This document shows positions 8,930 to 17,326 of a stretch of DNA of 64,000 nucleotides, in pieces. The stretch spans positions 10,778,501 through 10,842,500 of the forward strand of contig NZ_CP080519.1 in the NCBI RefSeq assembly GCF_019468465.1, written 5' to 3'. Below the pieces are notes generated by a model. The model ran no database searches, was not told the origin of the DNA, and saw only the letters and a list, made by a program, of their open reading frames with translations. The stretch is from Amycolatopsis sp. DSM 110486. Its GTDB lineage: Bacteria; Actinomycetota; Actinomycetes; Mycobacteriales; Pseudonocardiaceae. How positions within the stretch are numbered: the stretch's first letter is position 1; each line of letters begins with the position of its first letter. A program made the translations under genes and the position numbers.

Positions 8930-10579
8930 ATGACGAGCAGATCCGCCGGTTCCGTCCGGCCCGTGGCCGCCACCACGCTCGGCGATCTGGTGCGCCGTCG
9001 AGGGCTGGCGCATCCCGATCGCGAAGCCCTCGTCTTCCCTGCCGAACGGGCCACTTACGGCGCGCTCGCCGACCGCGTCCGGGAGCTCACTCTCGCGCTG
9101 GTGGGGCTGGGAGTTCAGCCGGGCGACCGGGTCGGGATCCTGCTGCCCGCGTCGGTCGATCTCCTCGCGATGCTGGTGGCCGCCACCGAGGCCGGCGCGA
9201 TCGCGGTGCCGGTCAACGCGCGGTTCAAGTCGGTGGAGCTCGAAGGCATCGTCACGCACTCGGGGATGCGGGTGCTCGTGACCGCTCCCCCGCGGGCCGG
9301 CGAGCCGGACTTCGCCGAGCTGCTGCACCGGACGTTTCCGGGGCTCGCCGAGGGCGCTGCTGCCGAGCTGGAGCACGTCGTGCACCTGGGCGGTCCTGGT
9401 GGCGGCGGGCTGATGTCCTCCGCGGAGTTCTTCGCGAGTGCGTGTCCTGCCGCCGAGGCCGACCGGGCGGCGGCGAGCGTGCGGGTCCGCGACACCGCGT
9501 TGCTGGTCTACACGTCGGGGACCACGGCCGCGCCCAAAGGCGCGATGCTCAGCCACGAAGCCCTCACCCGGCTGGCCGACGGGATCGCCCGCGAGCGGAT
9601 GCCGCTGACCGCGGACGACCGGGTGTGGACGGCGATCCCGCTGTTCCACGGTGGCGGGATCACCTTCGCCCTCACCTGCCTCACGGCGGGCGCCACCTTT
9701 GTGCACCCGCGGTTCTTCGACCCCGCCACGACGTTGGAAATCCTGGTCCGCGAGCGCGTGACGGTCGCGCTCGCGGCCTTCGAGACGATCTGGCTGCCCG
9801 TGCTCGACCGGCCGGACTTCGCCTCGTACGACCTGTCGCGGATCCGGGTCGTGATGGTGGTCGGCGTACCCGAACGGCTCCGCACCATGGCGGCGCGGCT
9901 CCCCGACGCGGTGCACGTGTCGTGCGTGGCGATGACGGAGTCCGCCGCGTTCCTCACGCTCAACCGGCTCGACGACCCACCGGACAAACGCGTGGAAACC
10001 GGCGGGCATCCGATGCCCGGGATGCAATGCCGGGTCGTTGATCCGTCAGGTGACGACGTGTCCCCCGGTGTGCCCGGTGAGCTGCTTTTCCGTGGCCCCA
10101 ACACGTTCGACGGTTACTTCCGCGACCCGGACCTCACCGCGCGCGTGTTCGACTCCGCCGGCTGGTTCCACACCGGCGACGTGGTCGTCGCGGACTCCGA
10201 CGGTCGGCTGACGTTCGTGTCCCGGCTCAAGGACATGCTCAAGGTGGGCGGCGAGAACGTCGCGGCGGCCGAGGTCGAGGGGCACCTGCTCACGCACCCG
10301 GCCGTCGCGATCGTGGCCGTGGTGGCAGCCCCGGACGCGCGGTATGTCGAGGTGCCGGCGGCGTTCGTCCAGCTCAAGCCGGGGTGTTCGGTGACCGAGC
10401 GGGAGCTGATCGACCACTGCGTCGGGCGGATCGCGTCATACCGGGTGCCGCGCTACGTCCGCTGGGTGACCGAGTGGCCGATGTCGGGGACGAAGATCAA
10501 GAAAGTGGAGCTGCGCAAGAGGATCGCCGACGAGCTGGTGGCCGCCGGCATCACGGAAGCGCCGCGGGTGCGCCAATAG
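8930..10579 (+). CDS. AMP-forming acyl-CoA/aryl-CoA ligase (paralog A)
   Basis: 549 residues. Adenylation motifs are present in order: YTSGTTAAPKGAML (P-loop), GWFHTGD, SRLKDMLKVGGENV (hinge) and, at the C-terminus, MSGTKIKKVELRKR in place of the usual PTGK. The C-terminal lysines lie at the normal distance. It is followed 16 bp later by a close paralog. It is divergent from the FAD/F420 operon and sits beside operator copy 3, so it probably feeds or drains the same pathway by making a CoA thioester. Confidence 0.9.
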   Translation: MTSRSAGSVRPVAATTLGDLVRRRGLAHPDREALVFPAERATYGALADRVRELTLALVGLGVQPGDRVGILLPASVDLLAMLVAATEAGAIAVPVNARFKSVELEGIVTHSGMRVLVTAPPRAGEPDFAELLHRTFPGLAEGAAAELEHVVHLGGPGGGGLMSSAEFFASACPAAEADRAAASVRVRDTALLVYTSGTTAAPKGAMLSHEALTRLADGIARERMPLTADDRVWTAIPLFHGGGITFALTCLTAGATFVHPRFFDPATTLEILVRERVTVALAAFETIWLPVLDRPDFASYDLSRIRVVMVVGVPERLRTMAARLPDAVHVSCVAMTESAAFLTLNRLDDPPDKRVETGGHPMPGMQCRVVDPSGDDVSPGVPGELLFRGPNTFDGYFRDPDLTARVFDSAGWFHTGDVVVADSDGRLTFVSRLKDMLKVGGENVAAAEVEGHLLTHPAVAIVAVVAAPDARYVEVPAAFVQLKPGCSVTERELIDHCVGRIASYRVPRYVRWVTEWPMSGTKIKKVELRKRIADELVAAGITEAPRVRQ

Positions 10580-10595
10580 CCGCTCTGGAGGGGCC

Positions 10596-12215
10596 ATGTC
10601 CACCATCCCGGATCTGCTCGACCGGTGCGCCACCGAGCGCGAAGTCGTGTTCCCCGACGGACGGCTGAGTTATGGCGAGATCGCCGCCGAAGCCCGGCGA
10701 CTGGCCGGATCGTTGTGGGCGCGGGGAATCCGCCCCGGCGATCACGTCGGCGTGCTGGTGCCCGGCGGGATCGCGAGCGTGACGACCTGGTTGGGGATCG
10801 CCTACCTCGGCGCGGTCACCGTCCCGGTGAACCCCCGGCTCAAGGCCGCGGAACTCGCCTACGTCGTCGAGCACGCCGACCTGCGGCTGCTGTTCGCCGA
10901 CACCACGCTCGGGCCGGTGCTCGCCTCGGCGCTTCCCGGGCTCGCTCCTTCTTCCGGTCTTTCCCTGCGGGTGGCGCCGGTGTTGCGTGCGATCGTCGCC
11001 GTGGACGACGGCCCCGCGCCCGCCGGCTGGCTCTCGCGCGCCGCGTTCTCGGCGAGTTCTGCCGACGCGGCGACGGTGACCGCGGCCCGGGCCGGTGTGC
11101 GCGCCGGCGATCCCGCGTTGATCCTCTACACCTCCGGCACGACCGCCCGGCCGCACGGGTGCGTGCACGACAACGCTTCCCTGGTCGCTGAAGGCGAAGC
11201 CGTCGCCGAACGGCTCGGCCTCACTTCAGAGGACCGCTTCTGGACCGCCCTGCCGATGTTCCACTGTGGCGGCTACGACGTCGTCCTCGCGGCGCTGGCG
11301 GCCGGCTGCGCGATGGTCCACACCGGACCGTTCGAGCCGGGTCTGGCGTTGCGTCAGCTCTCCGAAGAACGGTGCACGGTCGCGTTTCCCGCGTTCGAGA
11401 CGATCTGGCTGCGCGTGCTCGACCACCCTGAGTTTCCTGGTACCGACTTGTCCGCGCTGCGCCTCGTGCTCAACGTCGGCGCCCCCGAACGGCTGCGCGC
11501 CATGCAGGCCCGGATCGCCCCGGCCGTCCAGATGTCGTCCCTCGGCTCGACGGAGTCCCTCGGCTTCTGCTGCGTCGGCTCCCCCGACGACCCGGCCGAC
11601 GTCCGCGCCACCACGAGCGGCAAAGTGTTGCGGCACATGGAAGTCCGCGTCGTCGACCCTGCGACTCGCGCACCGGTCCCCGCGGGCACCCGCGGCGAAC
11701 TCCAGTTCCGCGGCACCTCCCGCTTCTCCCACTACCACCGCGACCCCGAGCTGACCGCCGAACGCCTCGACCCCGCCGGCTGGTTCTCCACGGGCGACCT
11801 CGTCGTCGCCGACCCCGCCGGCCGCCTCTCCTACGTCTCGAGGCTCAAAGACATGCTCAAGGTCGGCGGCGAAAACGTCTCCGCCGCCGAGGTCGAAGGC
11901 TGCCTCGCCGACCACCCCGCCTGCGGCGTCGTCCAGGTCGTCGCCGCCCCGGACGCCCGCCTCGGCGAAGTGGCCGCCGCCTTCATCCAGCTCCGCCCCG
12001 GCGCCACCACCACCGAACGCACCCTGATCGACCACTGCCTCGGCCGCATCGCGACGTTCAAGGTCCCGCGCTACATCCGCTTCGTCACGGACTGGCCGAT
12101 GTCGGGCACGAAGGTGCAGAAGTTCCGCTTGCGGGAGGTTATTACCGAGGAACTCCGTGCCGCGGGCATCACGGAAGCGCCTCGGCTTTCGTCCCGTCAG
12201 ACCGAGACCGGGTAG
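10596..12215 (+). CDS. AMP-forming acyl-CoA/aryl-CoA ligase (paralog B)
   Basis: 539 residues, strongly similar to the preceding ligase: both share FETIWL-VLD-P-F, RLKDMLKVGGENV-AAEVEG and RFVTDWPMSGTK/RWVTEWPMSGTK near the end. The P-loop reads YTSGTTARPHGCV, so the lysine of the usual PKG is replaced by His, an alteration worth noting. ATG start with GGAGGGG 4 nt upstream; the 16-bp gap indicates an operon and a tandem duplication. The paralogs may act on consecutive acids or on stereoisomers (inference). Confidence 0.9.
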   Translation: MSTIPDLLDRCATEREVVFPDGRLSYGEIAAEARRLAGSLWARGIRPGDHVGVLVPGGIASVTTWLGIAYLGAVTVPVNPRLKAAELAYVVEHADLRLLFADTTLGPVLASALPGLAPSSGLSLRVAPVLRAIVAVDDGPAPAGWLSRAAFSASSADAATVTAARAGVRAGDPALILYTSGTTARPHGCVHDNASLVAEGEAVAERLGLTSEDRFWTALPMFHCGGYDVVLAALAAGCAMVHTGPFEPGLALRQLSEERCTVAFPAFETIWLRVLDHPEFPGTDLSALRLVLNVGAPERLRAMQARIAPAVQMSSLGSTESLGFCCVGSPDDPADVRATTSGKVLRHMEVRVVDPATRAPVPAGTRGELQFRGTSRFSHYHRDPELTAERLDPAGWFSTGDLVVADPAGRLSYVSRLKDMLKVGGENVSAAEVEGCLADHPACGVVQVVAAPDARLGEVAAAFIQLRPGATTTERTLIDHCLGRIATFKVPRYIRFVTDWPMSGTKVQKFRLREVITEELRAAGITEAPRLSSRQTETG

Positions 12216-12218
12216 ACC

Positions 12219-13157
12219 TCATTTACCCGGCCGCTTCACCGCCTGCCCCACCAAAAACGTCTCGACCCGCTCCACCCCGAGCTGCGCCAGATCCTCCGTG
12301 ACGAACCGGTACAGGTGATCCAGATCGCGCAGCCAGACGGCGGCGTGGAGGTTGGAGCTGCCGGTCGTGGCGAGGGCGCCGTGGACCGCCGGGTGGTGGG
12401 CGAGGGTGCGGCCGGCGTGGTCGAGCTTCGCGGGTGGGACGTGCATCGTGATGTTCGCGTCGATGCGGAGGCCGAGGTGGTGCGGGTCGACGAAGGTCTG
12501 GGTGAGGAGGCGGCCGTCGGTGCGGAGGGTGGCGAGGCGGCGGCGCACGGTGGACTCGGGGTGGCGCACCTCGGCGGCGACGGCGGCCGCGGGCAGGCGG
12601 GCGTCGCGCGCCAGGGTGGTGAGGATCGAGGAGTCGACGGAGTCGAGGTCGCCGGTGGTGGCCTGGGCGGACATCACCGTCAGGTCGGCTCGTTCGGTCT
12701 CGGTGAGCACGTCGAGGCGCCAGTCGCTCGCGTCGGAGAAGACGTGCATCACGGTTTCGGCGTGGATCTCGGTGACGGCGGTCGTCGCGGGGAGCTGGCG
12801 GAAGACGAGGGCGTTGCGGCGGCTCGGGTCGGAGACGACGGCGGCCGAGATCTCGTCGCCGGCGTGCGAGAGGTCGAGGTAGAGGACGTCGTCGCGCGCC
12901 GCGAGGGCGGCCGTGACGGCGTCGATCTTGCCGCGCAGCACCCGGATCCGCAGCAGGGTCACGCCCGGGAACGCGGCGCGCGGCCGGGTCGCGACCACGC
13001 GCACGACGCCGTCCAGCAACACCCGCAGCCGCCGGCGGACCGCGCGCTGGTTCAGGCCGAGCACAGCCGCCGCGCGCTCGATCGTCACGCGACCGTCGCA
13101 CTGCAGGGCCGCGATCAGCCGAATGTCGTCGTCTTCGAGGACGGCATTGCTCACCAC
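12219..13157 (-). CDS. double-domain Lrp/AsnC-type transcriptional regulator
   Basis: 312 residues from GTG 13157, about twice the usual Lrp length. Two helix-turn-helix modules (LEDDDIRLIAALQCDGRVTI at the start; LDSVDSSILTTLARDARLPA near the middle) are each followed by an RAM-like ligand domain. This tandem architecture is known in actinomycete Lrp relatives and gives a pseudo-dimer. Several upstream starts are possible; 13157 leaves about 80 bp to the divergent phosphatase gene. The SD is weak. It converges on the CoA-ligase pair with only 3 bp between the stops. It may control the divergent gene, itself, or the island (inference). Confidence 0.85.
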   Translation of the reverse strand: MVSNAVLEDDDIRLIAALQCDGRVTIERAAAVLGLNQRAVRRRLRVLLDGVVRVVATRPRAAFPGVTLLRIRVLRGKIDAVTAALAARDDVLYLDLSHAGDEISAAVVSDPSRRNALVFRQLPATTAVTEIHAETVMHVFSDASDWRLDVLTETERADLTVMSAQATTGDLDSVDSSILTTLARDARLPAAAVAAEVRHPESTVRRRLATLRTDGRLLTQTFVDPHHLGLRIDANITMHVPPAKLDHAGRTLAHHPAVHGALATTGSSNLHAAVWLRDLDHLYRFVTEDLAQLGVERVETFLVGQAVKRPGK

Positions 13158-13237
13158 CAGCCCATGATGGCACTGAGTTCGATCAAAAGAGCCACCGAAA
13201 CACCTCATAATCGCCCACCCGGGAGCACGCTTGGCCC

Positions 13238-14020
13238 ATGACAACCACCCTGATCGACGGCATGATCGCCGCGGCCCGGGAAGCCGGCCGCCTCCTCGCC
13301 GCCCGGCCCAGGCCCGCGGCCCCCACCACTTTCACCGAGTTCCGCGAGACCTTCGACGCCCTCGAACGCTCAGCCGAAGGCGCACTCCGGGCGAGTCTCA
13401 CCGCACTGCGACCCGGTGTGGAATGGGCCGGCGAGATCGACACCACCGTCCCGCCCGGCGAGCAACGCTGGGTCGTCGACCTCGCCGACGGCGCCGTCCA
13501 GTACCTGCGCGGGCTGCCGTACTGGTGCGTCAGCATCACCCTGGTCGAGGACGCCACCCCGGTCGCCGCCGTGATCCACAGCGAAGTCCGCGGCGAGACC
13601 TACCACGCGGCGACCGGCCTCGGCGCGTTCCTCGACGGCGACCGCCTCACCCCGCCGGCCACGGCCGAGCTCCCGGTCACGCTCGTCGGCACCAGCCAGC
13701 CGCCCTTCATCACCACCCAGCCGAACGCCGCCGAGCAGGCCGGCCGCTCGCTCTCGGCGGTCCTCCCCCACGTCGGCGCCGTCCGCAACCTGGGCCCGAC
13801 CTCCCTGCAGATCGCCGACGTCGCCGCCGGGCGCATGGACGGCTTCTGGCTCTACGGCCGCGACGCCGGCAACCTCCTCGGCGCGAGCCTGATCGCCCGC
13901 GAGGCCGGCGCGGTCGTCACCGATGCCGACGGCACCCCCTGGCACCCGCAGGCCACCTCGTTCCTCGCCGCGCCGGCCCAGCTCCACGCCGCCCTGCTGG
14001 ACCTGCTGAAGAACGCCTGA
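13238..14020 (+). CDS. inositol monophosphatase-family protein
   Basis: 260 residues. The metal-binding core is recognisable but variant: WVVDLADGAVQYLRG replaces WI-DP-DGT-NF--G, with Asp retained at the first two ligand positions; the C-terminal motif YGRDAGNLLGASLIAREAGA replaces WD-AAG----EAGG. TYHAATGLGAFLDG corresponds to the G-GAF-NG segment. The family dephosphorylates inositol phosphates, histidinol phosphate or fructose bisphosphate using Mg2+. Loss of DP-DGT suggests altered specificity. ATG start, GGAG about 13 nt upstream. It ends 16 bp before the convergent VIT1-like gene. Confidence 0.85.
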   Translation: MTTTLIDGMIAAAREAGRLLAARPRPAAPTTFTEFRETFDALERSAEGALRASLTALRPGVEWAGEIDTTVPPGEQRWVVDLADGAVQYLRGLPYWCVSITLVEDATPVAAVIHSEVRGETYHAATGLGAFLDGDRLTPPATAELPVTLVGTSQPPFITTQPNAAEQAGRSLSAVLPHVGAVRNLGPTSLQIADVAAGRMDGFWLYGRDAGNLLGASLIAREAGAVVTDADGTPWHPQATSFLAAPAQLHAALLDLLKNA

Positions 14021-14035
14021 TCACGACCGCCGCCC

Positions 14036-14770
14036 TCAGCCGACGGGCGCACCGATCAGCTGGCCGATGCCGTAGGTGACTGCGACGGCCAGCGCCCCGA
14101 GGACGAGCTGCCGCAGCCCGGAGTGGACCAGCGGCCTTCCGGTCAGCTTGCCGACCGTCATCCCCCCGGCCAGCAGCGCGACCGCCGTCAGAATCAGCGA
14201 CACGACCAGCGTGCTCGCGCCGAGCAAGTACGGCAGCAACGGAAGCAGCGCACCGATCGAGAACGCGACGAACGACGCACCACCCGCCAGCAGGGCGGAC
14301 GGCAGGTCCTGCGGATCGACGCCGAGCTCCTCGCGCGTGTGCAGCCGCAGCGCCTGGTCCGGGTTGCGCGCGACGGCTTCGGCCATGCGGCGGGCGGTGT
14401 CGTCGTCGGCACCGTAGGAGACGAAGCGGCTGACCAGCTCGTCGTGCTCCTGTTGCGGGAAGCGCGCGTGCATGTCGGCTTCGAGCGCGACCTCGGCGTG
14501 CACGAGCTCGTTCTGGTTGGTCACCGACACGTACTCGCCCGCGCCCATCGAGAACGCTCCCGCGACCAGTCCCGCCAACCCGGTGAGCACGATCGTGTGC
14601 GGCGCGACGCCGCTGCCGCCGACGCCTGCGATGAGGGCCGCGTTGGTGACCAGGCCGTCCACCGCACCGAACACGGTCGGGCGGAGCCAGCCGCCGGAGA
14701 CGTCGCGGTGGCGGTGGGCCCAGCCGGTGGTCGCGGCCCGGCGACGGTCGGGGTCGGAGCGTTCACTCAT
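14036..14770 (-). CDS. VIT1/CCC1-family iron/manganese transporter-like membrane protein
   Basis: 244 residues. The N-terminal GWLRPTVFGAVDGLVTNAAL and AGAFSMGAGEYVSV are hallmark segments of the VIT1/CCC1 family (G-NDGLV---LI and GA-SMA-GEY-S). A charged cytosolic insertion (about 100-150) is followed by three hydrophobic helices. The family moves Fe2+ or Mn2+ out of the cytosol. ATG at 14770. It lies beside an OsmC peroxidase on the same strand, which fits metal/oxidative-stress handling, but a shared transcript is not shown. Confidence 0.88.
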   Translation of the reverse strand: MSERSDPDRRRAATTGWAHRHRDVSGGWLRPTVFGAVDGLVTNAALIAGVGGSGVAPHTIVLTGLAGLVAGAFSMGAGEYVSVTNQNELVHAEVALEADMHARFPQQEHDELVSRFVSYGADDDTARRMAEAVARNPDQALRLHTREELGVDPQDLPSALLAGGASFVAFSIGALLPLLPYLLGASTLVVSLILTAVALLAGGMTVGKLTGRPLVHSGLRQLVLGALAVAVTYGIGQLIGAPVG

Positions 14771-14900
14771 CCCCCGATTCTCACCGGGCCGGTCGAGGCC
14801 CGCCTGCCGGAACCCGGCCCGGTCTCCCTGTCGGGACGCGTCGGGGCAGCCCCAGGCTGATCGAGCGCTCGCCCCGCGCGGGAGCGAGCGCTCGCACGGC

Positions 14901-15332
14901 TCAGCCGGCCAGCGACGCCTGCACGGTGATCTCCGGGACGCCCGCGAGCGCGCGGCTGACCGGGCAGCCGGCCTTGGCCTGCGCCGCGTACTCCGTGAAC
15001 TGCTCCTCGTTGACACCGGGCACGCGGCCCTCCGTCACGAGCTCGATCTTGATGATCGTCGGCGCGCCGTCCACCGGGCGCAGGGTGACCGAAGCGTCCG
15101 TTTCGATCGACTCGGCCGGGAATCCCGCACTCGCCAGCGTGTTGGCCAGCGCCATCGAGAAGCACGACGCGTGCGCCGCGGCGATAAGCTGCTCCGGGTT
15201 CGACCCGGGGCCGTCCTCGAAGCGCGACTTGAAGGTCACGCTCCCGCTGATGCTTCCTCCCCCGGCGGTGAACTGCCCCGACCCGGTGGGAAGGTCGCCG
15301 TTCCAGTTCGCGTGCGCCTTCGAGACGGGCAT
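14901..15332 (-). CDS. OsmC/Ohr-family peroxiredoxin
   Basis: 143 residues, standard length. The two redox cysteines are in HASCFSMAL and GCPVSRAL; ANWNGDLPTGSGQFT at the N-terminus is typical of the OsmC rather than the Ohr branch. It reduces organic hydroperoxides in the cytosol. The ATG at 15332 has GGAGGACGC in front, preferred over an upstream in-frame ATG with no SD. It is divergent from the sulfatase. Confidence 0.92.
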   Translation of the reverse strand: MPVSKAHANWNGDLPTGSGQFTAGGGSISGSVTFKSRFEDGPGSNPEQLIAAAHASCFSMALANTLASAGFPAESIETDASVTLRPVDGAPTIIKIELVTEGRVPGVNEEQFTEYAAQAKAGCPVSRALAGVPEITVQASLAG

Positions 15333-15490
15333 GCGTCCTCCAGAATCGTCTTGGGTGTCTGACGCCCGGCAGAGCCGGGCAGCCACAGTCAATCAGGCGG
15401 GGGCCGCGTTCGCCAAAGTTCGGCCGCTGCCCGTCCCACGAGTTCCCTAGGCTGGGCGGGGTGGAACCCGCCTGAGGAGGAGCCCGGCCC

Positions 15491-17251
15491 ATGCGCGCGA
15501 TCGTCGTCCTGTTCGACACCCTGAACCGCCGGTACCTGCCGCCGTACGGGGCGACGGGCGTGCAGGCGCCGCAGTTCGAGCGGCTGGCCGAGGCGGCCGT
15601 GACGTTCGACAACTGCTACGCGGGCAGCATGCCGTGCATGCCGGCGCGCCGCGAGCTGCACACGGGCCGGTACAACTTCCTGCACCGGTCGTGGGGGCCG
15701 CTGGAGCCGTTCGACGACTCGGTGCCCGAACTGCTCTCGCGGAACGGCGTCCACACCCACCTCGTCACGGATCACCAGCACTACTGGGAAGACGGCGGCG
15801 CGACCTACCACAACCGCTTCGACACCTACGAGTTCTTCCGCGGCCAGGAAGGCGACCGCTGGAAGGGCCAGGTGGCCGATCCCGAAATGCCGGAACCGGC
15901 GGTCGGGGGACGGCGGGCGTCGGCGATGATCCGCCAGCACTGGGTGAACCGGCAGCACTTCCTCAAACCCGGGCAGCACCCGCAGACACTCACCGTCGAT
16001 GCCGGGCTGGAGTTCCTCGGCACCAACGCAGGCGAGCAGGACTGGTTCCTCCAGATCGAGTGCTTCGACCCGCACGAACCGTTCGTCGCCACCGAAGACC
16101 ACCGCGCGCGATACTCCCTCACGCACGAAGGCCCGGAGTACGACTGGCCCGGCTACCGCAGGGTCACCGAACAACCCGGCGACACGCTGAAGGTCCGCGA
16201 CGAGTACCGCGCCCTGCTGTCCATGTGCGACAGTTCGCTCGGCCGCGTGCTCGACGCGATGGACACCCACGCGCTGTGGGACGACACCCTCCTCATCATC
16301 TGCACCGACCACGGCCTCCTGCTCGGCGAGCACGGCTGGTGGGGCAAGAACGTCCAGCCCTGGTACGACGAGAACATCCACACTCCCCTGTTCGTCTGGG
16401 ACCCGCGCAGCCGCGCCCGCGGCGAGCGCCGGGCCGAGCTCGTGCAGACCGTCGACTTCGGACCGACCTTGCTCGACTTCTTCGACGTACCAAGGCCTGC
16501 CGACATGCAAGGCCTCCCCCTGGCGGGCCCCACCACGAGGGAAGCCTGCCTGTTCGGCAGCTTCGGCGCCCACGTCAACGTCACCGACGGCCGCTACGTC
16601 TACCTGCGCGCCTCCGCCACCCCCGCCAACACACCACTGTTCGAGCACACCCTCATGCCCACCCACATGAACAACCGCTTCTCCCCCGCCGAACTCCGCG
16701 ACGCCGAACTGATCCCGCCCCTGCCCTTCACCAAGGGCGCCCCCGTACTGCGCATGCCCGGCTACGCCTGGGGCGACCCGCACGCGTTCGGCACCCTGCT
16801 GTTCGACCTCGAAACCGACCCCGGCCAGACCGCCCCCCTCGTCGCCGACGACCTCGAACTCACCATGGCCACCCACCTCGTCGACCTCATGCGAGCCGCC
16901 GACGCACCCGCGTCCCAGTTCGAGCGCCTCGGCCTGCCCGCCGACGGCCCCGTCACACGCGACCACCTCCTCGTCCGCGCCCAACGCGAGAACGCCCTCG
17001 CCGTACTCGAGGACCTCCCACCGGCGGCCGAGTTCGGCTCCGCCGTCCTGACCCCGATCGGCGAACTGGCCCCGGCCGCCCGCGAGATCCTCGTGCGCCA
17101 CCTGCCGATGCTCGCCAACGCCGACTGCGCCGCCTCCGTCGCGACGCTGTCCGTGTGGGAACTGGCCGCCACGACCCCCAGCCTCACGGTCCGAACCCTG
17201 CGCTCACTCGACGCGCAGCTGTCGCAGCCGAAGATCCACACAACTTCCTGA
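15491..17251 (+). CDS. sulfatase (formylglycine-dependent, Cys type)
   Basis: 586 residues of the alkaline-phosphatase/sulfatase superfamily. The maturation motif C-x-P-x-R is present as Cys49-Met-Pro-Ala-Arg53, followed by TGR; Cys49 would be converted to formylglycine. IVVLFDTLNRRYLPPYG supplies N-terminal metal ligands, and TDHGLLLGEHGWWGK the distal ones. No signal peptide, so it is cytosolic. No anaerobic radical maturase is seen nearby; an FGE enzyme elsewhere is assumed. ATG with GAGGAGG about 10 nt upstream. The sulfate ester substrate is unknown. Confidence 0.9.
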   Translation: MRAIVVLFDTLNRRYLPPYGATGVQAPQFERLAEAAVTFDNCYAGSMPCMPARRELHTGRYNFLHRSWGPLEPFDDSVPELLSRNGVHTHLVTDHQHYWEDGGATYHNRFDTYEFFRGQEGDRWKGQVADPEMPEPAVGGRRASAMIRQHWVNRQHFLKPGQHPQTLTVDAGLEFLGTNAGEQDWFLQIECFDPHEPFVATEDHRARYSLTHEGPEYDWPGYRRVTEQPGDTLKVRDEYRALLSMCDSSLGRVLDAMDTHALWDDTLLIICTDHGLLLGEHGWWGKNVQPWYDENIHTPLFVWDPRSRARGERRAELVQTVDFGPTLLDFFDVPRPADMQGLPLAGPTTREACLFGSFGAHVNVTDGRYVYLRASATPANTPLFEHTLMPTHMNNRFSPAELRDAELIPPLPFTKGAPVLRMPGYAWGDPHAFGTLLFDLETDPGQTAPLVADDLELTMATHLVDLMRAADAPASQFERLGLPADGPVTRDHLLVRAQRENALAVLEDLPPAAEFGSAVLTPIGELAPAAREILVRHLPMLANADCAASVATLSVWELAATTPSLTVRTLRSLDAQLSQPKIHTTS

Positions 17252-17326
17252 CAGGATCCGAAAGATCGTCACCCAGGATGGGCCCGCGCGGCGGCGGTGG
17301 CGCCGCCGGCAGTCCTGGGAGGCGAA

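Noticed and set aside
15389..17101. Minus-strand frame opposite the sulfatase
   Set aside because: It mirrors the sulfatase codons, has low-complexity composition and no motif.
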